Positions 1 to 7,205 of a DNA stretch of 64,000 nucleotides are shown piece by piece (positions within the stretch are counted from its first letter, which is position 1; the number at the start of each line of letters is the position of its first letter). The translations under genes and the position numbers were made by a program. The notes under the pieces were generated by a model. It ran no database searches. It saw nothing but the letters and a program-made list of their open reading frames with translations, and was not told the DNA's origin. Source of the stretch: CAWJMD01 sp963700925 (GTDB lineage Bacteria; Actinomycetota; Actinomycetes; Actinomycetales; CAWJMD01); contig OY969553.1 in the NCBI GenBank assembly GCA_963700925.1, forward strand, positions 2,728,001 to 2,792,000. The letters run 5' to 3'.

Positions 1-542
1 ACGACGGCCACCGAGGCGGCGAGGCGCCCGTCGACCCGGTCGTCACGGGCCTCCACCAGGTAGGAGTCGCGCACGCCAGGACGGCGCCCGCACACCAGGA
101 CGGCCTGCTGGTCGCGGTCGCGCAGCTCCAGGTCGACGAAGGGCCCGCGGCGCTTGGCGCGATGCCAGAACGCGGTCAGGCCGGTGAGCTGCCTTCCGGC
201 GGCGGACACCGCCCCGGAGTGCAGCTGCCAGCTCGGGGGCCGCAGCCTCGCTCCGTGCCGGGCGAGCGTGCCGAGCGGCTCGTCGTCGGCGTCCAGCACG
301 TCGTAGGTCGCAGTGACGAGGATCAGGCTCCGGGTGCGCAGCGAGAAGTCGGGCACCTCGCGAGCCACGTCCGAGAAGAACGTGACCCGCTCGTGGAAGG
401 CCGACACCTTCTGCAACGCCGACGCAAGGAACGTCCCCGGCTCGCCGTCGGCTCCGGCGTCGCGGAACTCGTAGTGGTTGGTCGTACTGGGCGGCCTCGT
501 GACGAGGAGTCGTCGCGACGACGAGAGGGTCGGAGTGCTCAT
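1..542 (-). CDS. Hypothetical barrel-fold (LURP-one/tubby-like) protein, C-terminus cut by window edge
   Basis: The reading frame opens with ATG at 542 and stays open for 180 codons to the window edge, so the C-terminus is missing. It starts 8 bases after the stop of the ATP-grasp gene on the same strand and is therefore probably the third gene of that operon. Around residues 78-100 it has the pattern of a strand pair ending in 'YDVLDADDEPLGTL', which resembles the repeated strand motif of LURP-one/scramblase-like (tubby C-terminal-like) barrels. No signal peptide or membrane segment is visible. The family assignment is by eye only and could be wrong. The gene itself is well supported by its unbroken frame, typical codon use and tight spacing. 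Its role in the ATP-grasp cluster is unknown. Confidence 0.65.
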   Translation of the reverse strand, partial: MSTPTLSSSRRLLVTRPPSTTNHYEFRDAGADGEPGTFLASALQKVSAFHERVTFFSDVAREVPDFSLRTRSLILVTATYDVLDADDEPLGTLARHGARLRPPSWQLHSGAVSAAGRQLTGLTAFWHRAKRRGPFVDLELRDRDQQAVLVCGRRPGVRDSYLVEARDDRVDGRLAASVAV

Positions 543-550
543 CTGGCGGG

Positions 551-1768
551 TCAGCCGGCGTGCAGGTGCAGCTCGGAGGCGAAGTGCTCCGCGACCTCGA
601 GGCACTTCGACAGCTCCTCGTGCCGGACGATCACCATGCCGTCCGAGATCAACGTCGCCCGCCAGTCGCGGCGCGGCGCGCCGAGCGGCAGCAGGTCGAG
701 CGCGACGACGTGGTCGCCGTACTCCTTCATCAGCCGGTCCAGCCCTCCGTGCGCCCGGATGCGTCCCGCCCCCCGCGCGCGCTTGAAGATGCTGGCCGCG
801 TTGTACCGCCGCTCGAGGGGCTCGGCGAGCCTGCCGTGCGTCACCGCCGCAGCCCATGCCGAGAACAGGTCGGCGTCGGTCGCGTAGTTCATCACGTCGA
901 CGGTCCGCCCACCCGGCGGCCGCGCGCCGATCTCGCCGAAGACGACCTCGCCGTCGGCCTTGCGGTACCACTCCATGTGCGTGAAGCCGTCGCGGAAGCC
1001 AAGGACGTCGAGCACGGCGGCGCCCAGCTTCCGTCCGCCCTGCAGGTCCGGCACGGTCAGATCCCGCAGCGCCGTCGTCACCGGGCTGATCCACTCGTGC
1101 TGCATCGACTGCAGCGGGCGCGGCTGGTACCAGCAGATGTTCTCGAAGAGGATCTCGCCGTTGGCGCAGATCGTGTCGTAGGTGAACTCCTGCGCGTCGA
1201 CGAACTCCTCGACGCTCACCTCCGGCACGTAGCGCAGCGCCGGCAGCACGTCGTTGAGCTCCTCGACCGAGTCGACGCGGAAGGTGCTCGCCGAACCGGC
1301 GCCGGCGATCGGCTTGACGATCAGGGGGAAGCCGATGCGCTCCGCTGCGGCCCACACCCCGGCGGCGGACGTCGCGCTCTCGTGCCAGGGGGTGCGCAGA
1401 CCGGCCGCGTCGAGGACCTGCTTCATGCGCTCCTTGTCGCGGAACGGCACGGTCTGCTCGACGGTCAGCCCCGGCACTCCGAGCATCTCCCGCAGCTTCG
1501 CCGCGAGGATCATGAACGGCTCCCACAGGCACTCGACCCGGTCGATGTGCACGTGCTTGGCGAACTCGTACACCGAGGCCGCGACGGCTCCCTCGTCGGC
1601 GAGCGAGCGGACGGGGAGGTAGTGGGCGAGCGCTTCGCGGGCTATCGGCGGCAACGCGTCCGTCGACTGGTCGCCCACCCCGATGACGGTGGCGCCCACA
1701 GACGCCAGACCGCGTGTGAACAGGGCCATCTCGGCCGGGAAGCCGGGGGAGATCATCAAGGTGTTCAT
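551..1768 (-). CDS. ATP-grasp carboxylate-amine ligase-like protein (paralogue A)
   Basis: A 405-residue ATP-grasp protein, expected to activate a carboxylate with ATP and join it to an amine or thiol; the substrates are unknown. A Rossmann-like pre-grasp domain spans about residues 1-105. It is followed by an 'RDKERMKQVL' motif near 110-119, the ATP-binding lysine K152 before a glycine-rich loop (KPIAGAGS), an adenine-pocket 'VEEF' at 186-189, 'HMEW' at 264-267 and a metal-site motif 'EIGARPPGG' at 279-287. Usual ATP-grasp metal sites read E-x-N-x-R, but here the Asn position is Gly. Paralogues B and C share this change, so the three form one subfamily. The gene lies 4 bases after paralogue B on the same strand. 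It could make a dipeptide-like metabolite or modify a protein; neither can be told from sequence. Confidence 0.85.
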   Translation of the reverse strand: MNTLMISPGFPAEMALFTRGLASVGATVIGVGDQSTDALPPIAREALAHYLPVRSLADEGAVAASVYEFAKHVHIDRVECLWEPFMILAAKLREMLGVPGLTVEQTVPFRDKERMKQVLDAAGLRTPWHESATSAAGVWAAAERIGFPLIVKPIAGAGSASTFRVDSVEELNDVLPALRYVPEVSVEEFVDAQEFTYDTICANGEILFENICWYQPRPLQSMQHEWISPVTTALRDLTVPDLQGGRKLGAAVLDVLGFRDGFTHMEWYRKADGEVVFGEIGARPPGGRTVDVMNYATDADLFSAWAAAVTHGRLAEPLERRYNAASIFKRARGAGRIRAHGGLDRLMKEYGDHVVALDLLPLGAPRRDWRATLISDGMVIVRHEELSKCLEVAEHFASELHLHAG

Positions 1769-1772
1769 CGGC

Positions 1773-2993
1773 TCACGCCATCTCGACGCGCACGCCGGTG
1801 ACGATGTGCCGCAGCGCGTCGGCGACGACAGCCGTGTCGGGGTGGCGGACGATGAGGTAGCCGTCGCCCTCGTAGCTCGAGCTGGACGGCTGGCCGGGCT
1901 GAGGCAGGTGCGCCTCGATGACGAGGGACTTCACGGCGTCGGGCAGCTCCTCGATGCCGCTCACACCCCGGATCGTGCCGACTCCCTGGCCCCTGATGTA
2001 CGCCGCCCCCGCGGCGTAGGAACGTGGCGGCGGGTCGAACGCGCCGTGGATCATCAGGCGCGCGTAGTCGGAGTAGATGTCCATGTCGTGCGCGTAGCAG
2101 AGCATCGAGGAGATCTGCGCGCCAGGCGGTCTCGCGCCGACCTCTGAGATGGCCACCGTGCCGTCCGGGCGCCGGAACCACTCCATGTGACTCAGCCCGG
2201 TCCTCAGGCCGAGTGCTCGAAGCGCCTCCGGCGCGGTCCTGCGGACGTCGGCGTACTCGGGCCGCTCGATGTCCCTGGGCAGCAGCACCGTCCACTGGAT
2301 CCAGGGGTTGCGCAGCACCTCGAGCGGCGTCGGCTGGTAGAGCGAGATCGAGTCCCACACGACTTCGCCGTCGACCATGACGCTGTCGTAGGAGCCCTCG
2401 TCGCCGGTGAGGAACTCCTCCATCAGCGCCGGCTGGCCCGGGGTCGGTGGGGCGGTCTGCAGCCAGACCTGCAGGTCGTGCTCGTCGTCGAGGCGGAAGG
2501 TGCTCTTGGCCCCGGCGCCGGCCGGCGGCTTCACCACCATCGGGAAGCCGACCTCCTTGGCGAAGAGCACTGCGGTGTCTGCGGACTCGCACAGCTGGTG
2601 CCGGGCGCACGGCACACCGGCGGCCCGCAGCACCGACTTCATCTGCGCCTTGTCGCGGAAGTTGTTGGACGTGTTCGCGTCCATGCCCTCGATGCCGAGG
2701 TGCTCGCGCACCTGCCCTAGCGGGACCTGGAGCTGCTCGAGGACCGCCATGATGCGCTCGACCCGGCCGACCTGGGTGCCGAGCCCCTGCACGGCCCGGG
2801 CGATCTGTGCGGGGTCGAGGGGGTCGTCGACCCGCCAGTGCCCGGCCAGGTCGCGTCGCAGCTCAGGCGGGAGCTCGTACGACGGTGTGGCGGTGATGAC
2901 CGCGAGCTCGGTGCCGGGCAGCCGGGCTGCGGCGTGCACGAAGCGCTGGGTGGCTTGGAGGAGGTACGGGGCGACAAAGGCAGCGACCACCAT
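1773..2993 (-). CDS. ATP-grasp carboxylate-amine ligase-like protein (paralogue B)
   Basis: A 406-residue ATP-grasp protein and the first gene of the leftward operon (B, A, barrel protein). Its order of motifs matches paralogues A and C: an N-terminal Rossmann-like domain, 'RDKAQMKSVL' near 113-122, K155 before a PPAGAG loop, 'MEEF' at 191-194, an aromatic 'LYQPTPLEVL' segment near 218-227 that may line the substrate pocket, 'HMEW' at 269-272 and 'EVGARPPGA' at 284-292. The N-terminal sequence is hydrophobic but shows no signal peptide. It diverges from paralogue C across a 107-bp gap holding both promoters. Sequence divergence among the three paralogues suggests different substrates rather than recent duplicates. 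Product and partner are unknown. Confidence 0.85.
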   Translation of the reverse strand: MVVAAFVAPYLLQATQRFVHAAARLPGTELAVITATPSYELPPELRRDLAGHWRVDDPLDPAQIARAVQGLGTQVGRVERIMAVLEQLQVPLGQVREHLGIEGMDANTSNNFRDKAQMKSVLRAAGVPCARHQLCESADTAVLFAKEVGFPMVVKPPAGAGAKSTFRLDDEHDLQVWLQTAPPTPGQPALMEEFLTGDEGSYDSVMVDGEVVWDSISLYQPTPLEVLRNPWIQWTVLLPRDIERPEYADVRRTAPEALRALGLRTGLSHMEWFRRPDGTVAISEVGARPPGAQISSMLCYAHDMDIYSDYARLMIHGAFDPPPRSYAAGAAYIRGQGVGTIRGVSGIEELPDAVKSLVIEAHLPQPGQPSSSSYEGDGYLIVRHPDTAVVADALRHIVTGVRVEMA

Positions 2994-3087
2994 GGCCAGG
3001 AAACCTACCCCGACTCGTCGGTGCGGGGTACCGGCAGACCCAGATCAGATCCAGATCTTGGGAAAGCATTCGGGGGCACCCTTCGGC

Positions 3088-3093
3088 TAGCCT
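3088..3093 (+). promoter_or_regulatory. Leaderless-type -10 element (TAGCCT) for the ATP-grasp C operon
   Basis: TAGCCT lies exactly 7 bases before the ATG at 3101, and no Shine-Dalgarno sequence precedes that ATG. This is the layout of a leaderless actinobacterial transcript. The 2994-3100 gap is shared with the divergent ATP-grasp B gene, so the two arms of the cluster may be co-regulated. I see no convincing -35 hexamer. Confidence 0.45.
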
Positions 3094-3100
3094 CCGGCGG

Positions 3101-4324
3101 ATGAACATCGTCTTCGTCGAGCCGCACTTCCCCTCCAACCAGCGACAGTTCGTGCGGGCGCTGGCCGAGGCCGGCGCCAGCGTCATCGGGGTGGGCGAAA
3201 CACCTGCCGAGTACCTGGACCAACAGCTCAAGGACTGGATGTCCCACTACCAACAGGTGCCGTCGGTCACAGATGTCGACGCGCTGACGCGAGTCGTCAG
3301 GTGGGCGCAGGACAAGGTGTGGGTCGACCGGCTCGAAGCGACCATCGAGGCGCACATCATGACGACCGCACAGGTGCGGGAGGCGACCGGCATCCCGGGC
3401 ACCTCGGTGCAGACGGCATGGCTGTGCCGCGACAAGCCGTCCATGAAGCAGGTGCTGCGCGACGCCGGCGTACCGACGGCTGCGTCGACGGCGGCGTCGT
3501 CCGCGGCCGAGGTGCACGCCTTCGCCGAGGAGATCGGCTTCCCCCTGATCCTCAAGCCCCGCAGCGGTGCGGGCGCGGCGGGCACGGTGCGGGTCGACAG
3601 CGTCCAGGAGCTCGACCGGGCCCTGGGCGTCTTCGGCTCGGACGGCGCGGGCTCGATCGCGGTCGAGGAGTTCGTCGAGGGCCACGAGGGCTTCTACGAC
3701 ACCCTGGCGATCAACGGACGCGTGGCGCACGACTTCGTGTCGCACTACTACCCCAACGTGCTCGACGCGATGCGCACGCGGTGGATCTCACCGCAGTTCG
3801 TCTCGACCAACCGGGTCGACACCGTGCCGGAGTACGTCGAGCTCCGCGAGATGGGACAGCGGGTGATCGACGCGCTCGGGATCGGCACGTCGGCGACGCA
3901 CATGGAGTGGTTCTTCGGACCGAAGGGCCTGAGATTCTCCGAGATCGGCTGTCGCCCATCGGGTGTCGGCGCCTGGGACCTCTACTCGGCAGGCAACGAC
4001 ATCGACCTCTACCGCGAGTGGGCCAACGCGATCGTCCACAGCTCGGTCTCCACGGCGCCCTCGCGTCGCTTCGCCAGCGGGATCATCGCGCTGCGGCCGG
4101 ACAAGGACGGCAACATCAGCGGCTACAGCGGGGTGGAGGTGCTGCACGAGCAGTTCGGAGAGTGGGTGATCGACGCGCACCTGCCGCCGCCCGGTACGCC
4201 GACGCAGCCGGTGGAGGCCGGCTACATGGCCAACGCCTACGTGCGCATGCGGCACCCCGACTACGACCACCTGCGCGAGATGCTCGACACGGTCGGGCGC
4301 ACGCTGCACGTCCACGCCGCGTGA
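3101..4324 (+). CDS. ATP-grasp carboxylate-amine ligase-like protein (paralogue C)
   Basis: A 407-residue ATP-grasp protein and the first gene of the rightward operon. Motifs run in the same order as in A and B: 'CRDKPSMKQVL' near 109-119, ATP lysine K152 in a KPRSGAGAAG loop, 'VEEF' at 188-191, 'HYYPNVLDAM' near 215-224, 'HMEW' at 267-270 and 'EIGCRPSG' at 281-288 with Gly at the usual Asn position. Downstream genes overlap head to tail (GTGA at 4321-4324), so the ligase is translated together with a cyanophycinase-like hydrolase and two esterases. Family knowledge says ATP-grasp enzymes form amide, peptide or thioester bonds. The context suggests building and then releasing or degrading a conjugated product. 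Confidence 0.85.
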   Translation: MNIVFVEPHFPSNQRQFVRALAEAGASVIGVGETPAEYLDQQLKDWMSHYQQVPSVTDVDALTRVVRWAQDKVWVDRLEATIEAHIMTTAQVREATGIPGTSVQTAWLCRDKPSMKQVLRDAGVPTAASTAASSAAEVHAFAEEIGFPLILKPRSGAGAAGTVRVDSVQELDRALGVFGSDGAGSIAVEEFVEGHEGFYDTLAINGRVAHDFVSHYYPNVLDAMRTRWISPQFVSTNRVDTVPEYVELREMGQRVIDALGIGTSATHMEWFFGPKGLRFSEIGCRPSGVGAWDLYSAGNDIDLYREWANAIVHSSVSTAPSRRFASGIIALRPDKDGNISGYSGVEVLHEQFGEWVIDAHLPPPGTPTQPVEAGYMANAYVRMRHPDYDHLREMLDTVGRTLHVHAA

Positions 4325-5232
4325 GCGTGACTCTGCTCGGCCCTCAGCGCCGGCCGACCCTGGAAGGCGTCGTGCGCACCTTCGCCGTCGACGGCCCGAT
4401 CGCCACGGTGACGGCCGGGTGGCAGGAGCGTGAGCCGGCTGACGAGGAGCTCGACGCGCAGGTCGGTGGGCGCGGGGTCAACCTCGGTCTCTACGGGCGT
4501 TGGCAGGACGTGCAGGACCGGGACCCGACGTACGCCGCCGCCGACCGTCGCCTGCGCGAGGTGCTCGACGAGGTGCAGGAGACCTACCTGGTGCGGCTCG
4601 ACTTCGCGCTGCGGGCGGTCTACGCCCTGCAGGGCAGGGGCGGTGGGAACGGGCTACGCGCCGAGGCGCTGGCCGACGCGATCGACGCGGTCCGAACGCT
4701 GGACGCGCGCCACCTCGAACGAGTCGGGGAGATCCACGGCGAGTTCTACGACACGTGGCCACCCCACGAACGGCCGGCGATCGCCGAGCACCGTGCAGCC
4801 GTTGCTCGGATCCTGGGCGGAGCGGAGCTGCTGGTCGTGACCGGCGGGCACGTCGGCGTGCTCGTGCAGGTGCTGCACCTCTTCAACATCGCGGCCGCCC
4901 TGCGCTCCCCGGTGATCGCGTGGTCGGCCGGTGCCATGGCCCTGACCGACCGGATCGTGCTGTTCCACGACCGGGCGCCACAGGGGCCCGGTCACCCCGA
5001 GGTCTTCGGCCCTGGTCTCGGCGTCGTGCATGACGTCGTGCCACTGCCGCATGCACGGGACCGGCTCCTGCTGAACGACGCCCCCCGGATGAGCGTGTTC
5101 GCCAGGCGGTTCGCCCCCGCCCGGTGCCTGCTGCTGGAGGAAGGGCTCCGAGTCGAGATCAACGGCGACCTGCCCGGCAACGCCCGGATCCTCGGCGCGG
5201 ACGGCCGCGTCACGTCGTCGGCGGCCGCGTGA
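4321..5232 (+). CDS. S51 peptidase/cyanophycinase-like serine hydrolase (class I glutamine amidotransferase-like fold)
   Basis: GTG at 4321 overlaps the previous stop by 4 bases, giving 303 residues. The C-terminal half (about 165-303) has the S51/class I glutamine-amidotransferase-like fold: a strand-loop 'TGGHVGVL' at 174-181, then a nucleophile elbow 'AWSAGAMAL' with Ser202, then 'FGPGLGVVHD', which resembles the GLG loop of cyanophycinases and dipeptidase E. The nucleophile is Ser rather than Cys, so this is a hydrolase and not a glutaminase. The N-terminal 165 residues form an extra domain I do not recognise. The family cleaves Asp-linked dipeptides or isopeptide polymers such as cyanophycin. 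Beside ATP-grasp ligases this suggests breakdown of the ligase product. There is no signal peptide, so it probably acts in the cytosol. Confidence 0.75.
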   Translation: MSVTLLGPQRRPTLEGVVRTFAVDGPIATVTAGWQEREPADEELDAQVGGRGVNLGLYGRWQDVQDRDPTYAAADRRLREVLDEVQETYLVRLDFALRAVYALQGRGGGNGLRAEALADAIDAVRTLDARHLERVGEIHGEFYDTWPPHERPAIAEHRAAVARILGGAELLVVTGGHVGVLVQVLHLFNIAAALRSPVIAWSAGAMALTDRIVLFHDRAPQGPGHPEVFGPGLGVVHDVVPLPHARDRLLLNDAPRMSVFARRFAPARCLLLEEGLRVEINGDLPGNARILGADGRVTSSAAA

Positions 5233-6398
5233 CCGCCGTGAGCACGCCTGTGGTCAGCCGCAAGCTGGCGATCAACCGGCTGCGTGAACGCCGGCCGCTC
5301 GACTCCGCGGCCGTCGACCGGTTCCTGGCCCGGCACGAGGTCCCGATCGTCGAGGGGGAGCGCGCGACGTTCCTCTTCCGCGGCGAGGCGGACGAGGTCT
5401 GGGTGGTGCACCGGACGGTCGGCCTACCCGAGCGGATCCCGATGCGCCGGCTCCACGACACCGACCTCTGGTTCGGCGTGGTCGACCTGCCGGAGCGGTC
5501 GCGCTTCGAGTACCAGCTCGAGTGGCGGCGTGGGGAGCACTACGACCGGTTCAACGACCCGCTGAATCCGCGGGTGGCGCACAGCCCGGCGGGCAGCTCG
5601 TCGGTCTGCTACGCCCGTGGCTACGAGGTGCCCGAGTGGGTCCATCCCGACCCCGAGGCGCGGCCCGGTTCGCTGGTCGATCTGGTCGTGCCGAGCCGCG
5701 CGCTGCGCCGCGACGTACCCGTGTCCCTCTACCTCCCCGCGCGGTTCCGGCCGACCGCGCGCTACCCGCTGCTCGTCGTGCACGACGGCTCCGACTTCCT
5801 GCACTACGCCGCCGCCAAGACCGTCCTCGACAACCTGATCCACCGGCTCGACGTGGCCGAGATCGTCGTCGCCTTCGTGTCGCCGGGAGACCGGCTGGTC
5901 GAGTACGCCAACTCAGCCGCGCACGCGCGCTTCCTGACCACCGAGCTGGTGCCTCAGCTCGAGGCGGAGTTCCCGCTGGTCGGTACGCCGGCCGGCCGCT
6001 GCCTGATGGGCTCGTCGTTCGGTGCGGTCGCGTCCCTTTCGACCGCATACCGGCACAAGGACTTCTACGGGTCCCTGCTGTTGCAGTCCGGGTCCTTCGT
6101 CTTCACCGACATCGGCTTCGACCACGGCGGGGGGCCGGTGTTCGAGCCGGTGGTGAAGTTCGTCAACCGCTACCGGGCGGCTCCGCGGCGGGTCGCCGAC
6201 CGGATCTTCATGAGCGTCGGCATCTACGAGCCGCTGATCGTGCCGAACCGGTCTATGGTCCAGACGTTCATGGCGACAGGGATGGACGTGCGCTACGTCG
6301 AGGCGCGTGACGGGCACAGCTGGGAGAACTGGCGCGATCGGCTTCGGGAGGGGCTGTCATGGATCTATCCGGGACCGCAGAAGTTCTACTACGAGTGA
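5229..6398 (+). CDS. Enterochelin-esterase-like alpha/beta hydrolase with N-terminal beta-sandwich
   Basis: GTG at 5229 overlaps the upstream stop as GTGA; another in-frame GTG lies at 5238. The 389-residue product has an N-terminal early-set/CBM48-like region (about 30-130, with 'TFLFRGEADEVWVVH' and 'LPERSRFEYQLEW'). An esterase-D/Fes-like domain follows, with 'YPLLVVHDGSDF', the nucleophile elbow 'GSSFG' (Ser263) and a C-terminal 'GHSWENW' that carries the likely catalytic His and is typical of ferric-enterobactin esterase relatives. It should hydrolyse an ester or amide of a bulky substrate in the cytosol, as no signal peptide is seen. The overlap ties it to the ATP-grasp/S51 operon, where it may release or trim the product. 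Confidence 0.8.
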   Translation: MTAVSTPVVSRKLAINRLRERRPLDSAAVDRFLARHEVPIVEGERATFLFRGEADEVWVVHRTVGLPERIPMRRLHDTDLWFGVVDLPERSRFEYQLEWRRGEHYDRFNDPLNPRVAHSPAGSSSVCYARGYEVPEWVHPDPEARPGSLVDLVVPSRALRRDVPVSLYLPARFRPTARYPLLVVHDGSDFLHYAAAKTVLDNLIHRLDVAEIVVAFVSPGDRLVEYANSAAHARFLTTELVPQLEAEFPLVGTPAGRCLMGSSFGAVASLSTAYRHKDFYGSLLLQSGSFVFTDIGFDHGGGPVFEPVVKFVNRYRAAPRRVADRIFMSVGIYEPLIVPNRSMVQTFMATGMDVRYVEARDGHSWENWRDRLREGLSWIYPGPQKFYYE

Positions 6399-6402
6399 CG
6401 TC

Positions 6403-7128
6403 ATGAAGGAGACCGAGCACTGGTGGTCCGAGCGACTGCATGACCACATCAGCCTGGTGCGCTGGGGCAACTTCGGCGTTCCGGTGCTCGTCTTCCCGAC
6501 GGCGGGCGGCGACGCCGAGGAGATCGAGCGGCACCACCTGGTCGCGGCGTGCGGCGACCTGCTGGCGGAGGGCCGGATCAAGCTCTACTCCGTCGACAGC
6601 GTCGCGGGGCGCGCCATGATGACCAAGCCCGGCTCGCCGGAGCACCGGACGTGGCTGCTCAACCAGTTCCACGAGTGCGTCCGGCACGAGGTGGTGCCGG
6701 CCATCCACGCGGACCTCGGCGGCCAGACGCCCGGCATCATCGTCGCGGGGGCGTCGATCGGCGCCTTCAACGCCGTCGCGGTGCTGTGCCGCTACCCGGA
6801 GGTCTTCTCCGCGGCGGTCGGGATGAGCGGCACCTACCAGGTCGAGCGCTTCTACGACCCGGCTCCCGGCAACCACATGTACTTCTCGTCGCCGCTGCAG
6901 TTCCTCCCTGGCCTCGATGGTCCGCAGCTCGACCTGCTCCGCGAGCGGTCCGTCGTCCTCGCGTCGGGTGAGGGGGCCAACGAGAACGTCGGCGAGTCCT
7001 GGCACATGGCGTCGATCCTGGGCGAGAAGGGCATCCCCAACCGCGTCGACAACTGGGGTCCGGCGTGGGAGCACGAGTGGCCGACGTGGTGGCGCATGCT
7101 CCCGCAGTACCTCACCGAGCTCACCTGA
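6403..7128 (+). CDS. Alpha/beta-hydrolase esterase
   Basis: ATG at 6403, 4 bases after the upstream stop, gives 241 residues and begins at the conserved 'HWWSERLHDHISLVRWG'. Starts farther upstream would run through the previous gene and are rejected. Features are 'VLVFPTAGGDAEE' (oxyanion region), a nucleophile elbow 'GASIGAFNAV' and a C-terminal 'WEHEWPTWW' with a plausible catalytic His. This is the compact esterase family (putative esterase/PHB-depolymerase-like) often found beside longer Fes-like esterases. It is the last gene of the ATP-grasp C operon. Two esterases in one operon suggests two ester bonds or two steps of product release. The substrate is unknown. Confidence 0.8.
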   Translation: MKETEHWWSERLHDHISLVRWGNFGVPVLVFPTAGGDAEEIERHHLVAACGDLLAEGRIKLYSVDSVAGRAMMTKPGSPEHRTWLLNQFHECVRHEVVPAIHADLGGQTPGIIVAGASIGAFNAVAVLCRYPEVFSAAVGMSGTYQVERFYDPAPGNHMYFSSPLQFLPGLDGPQLDLLRERSVVLASGEGANENVGESWHMASILGEKGIPNRVDNWGPAWEHEWPTWWRMLPQYLTELT

Positions 7129-7205
7129 GAAGGATTTCTCGCCCCAGCGGACGATCCGCGGCGCGATGTCTTACAGGACGACCCCTCGGCTGCCGATGGG
7201 GACCA

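Noticed and set aside
560..1801. Long open frame antisense to ATP-grasp A
   Set aside because: It is a high-GC shadow frame rich in Arg and Val with no family motif; the minus-strand frame has a full ATP-grasp domain.
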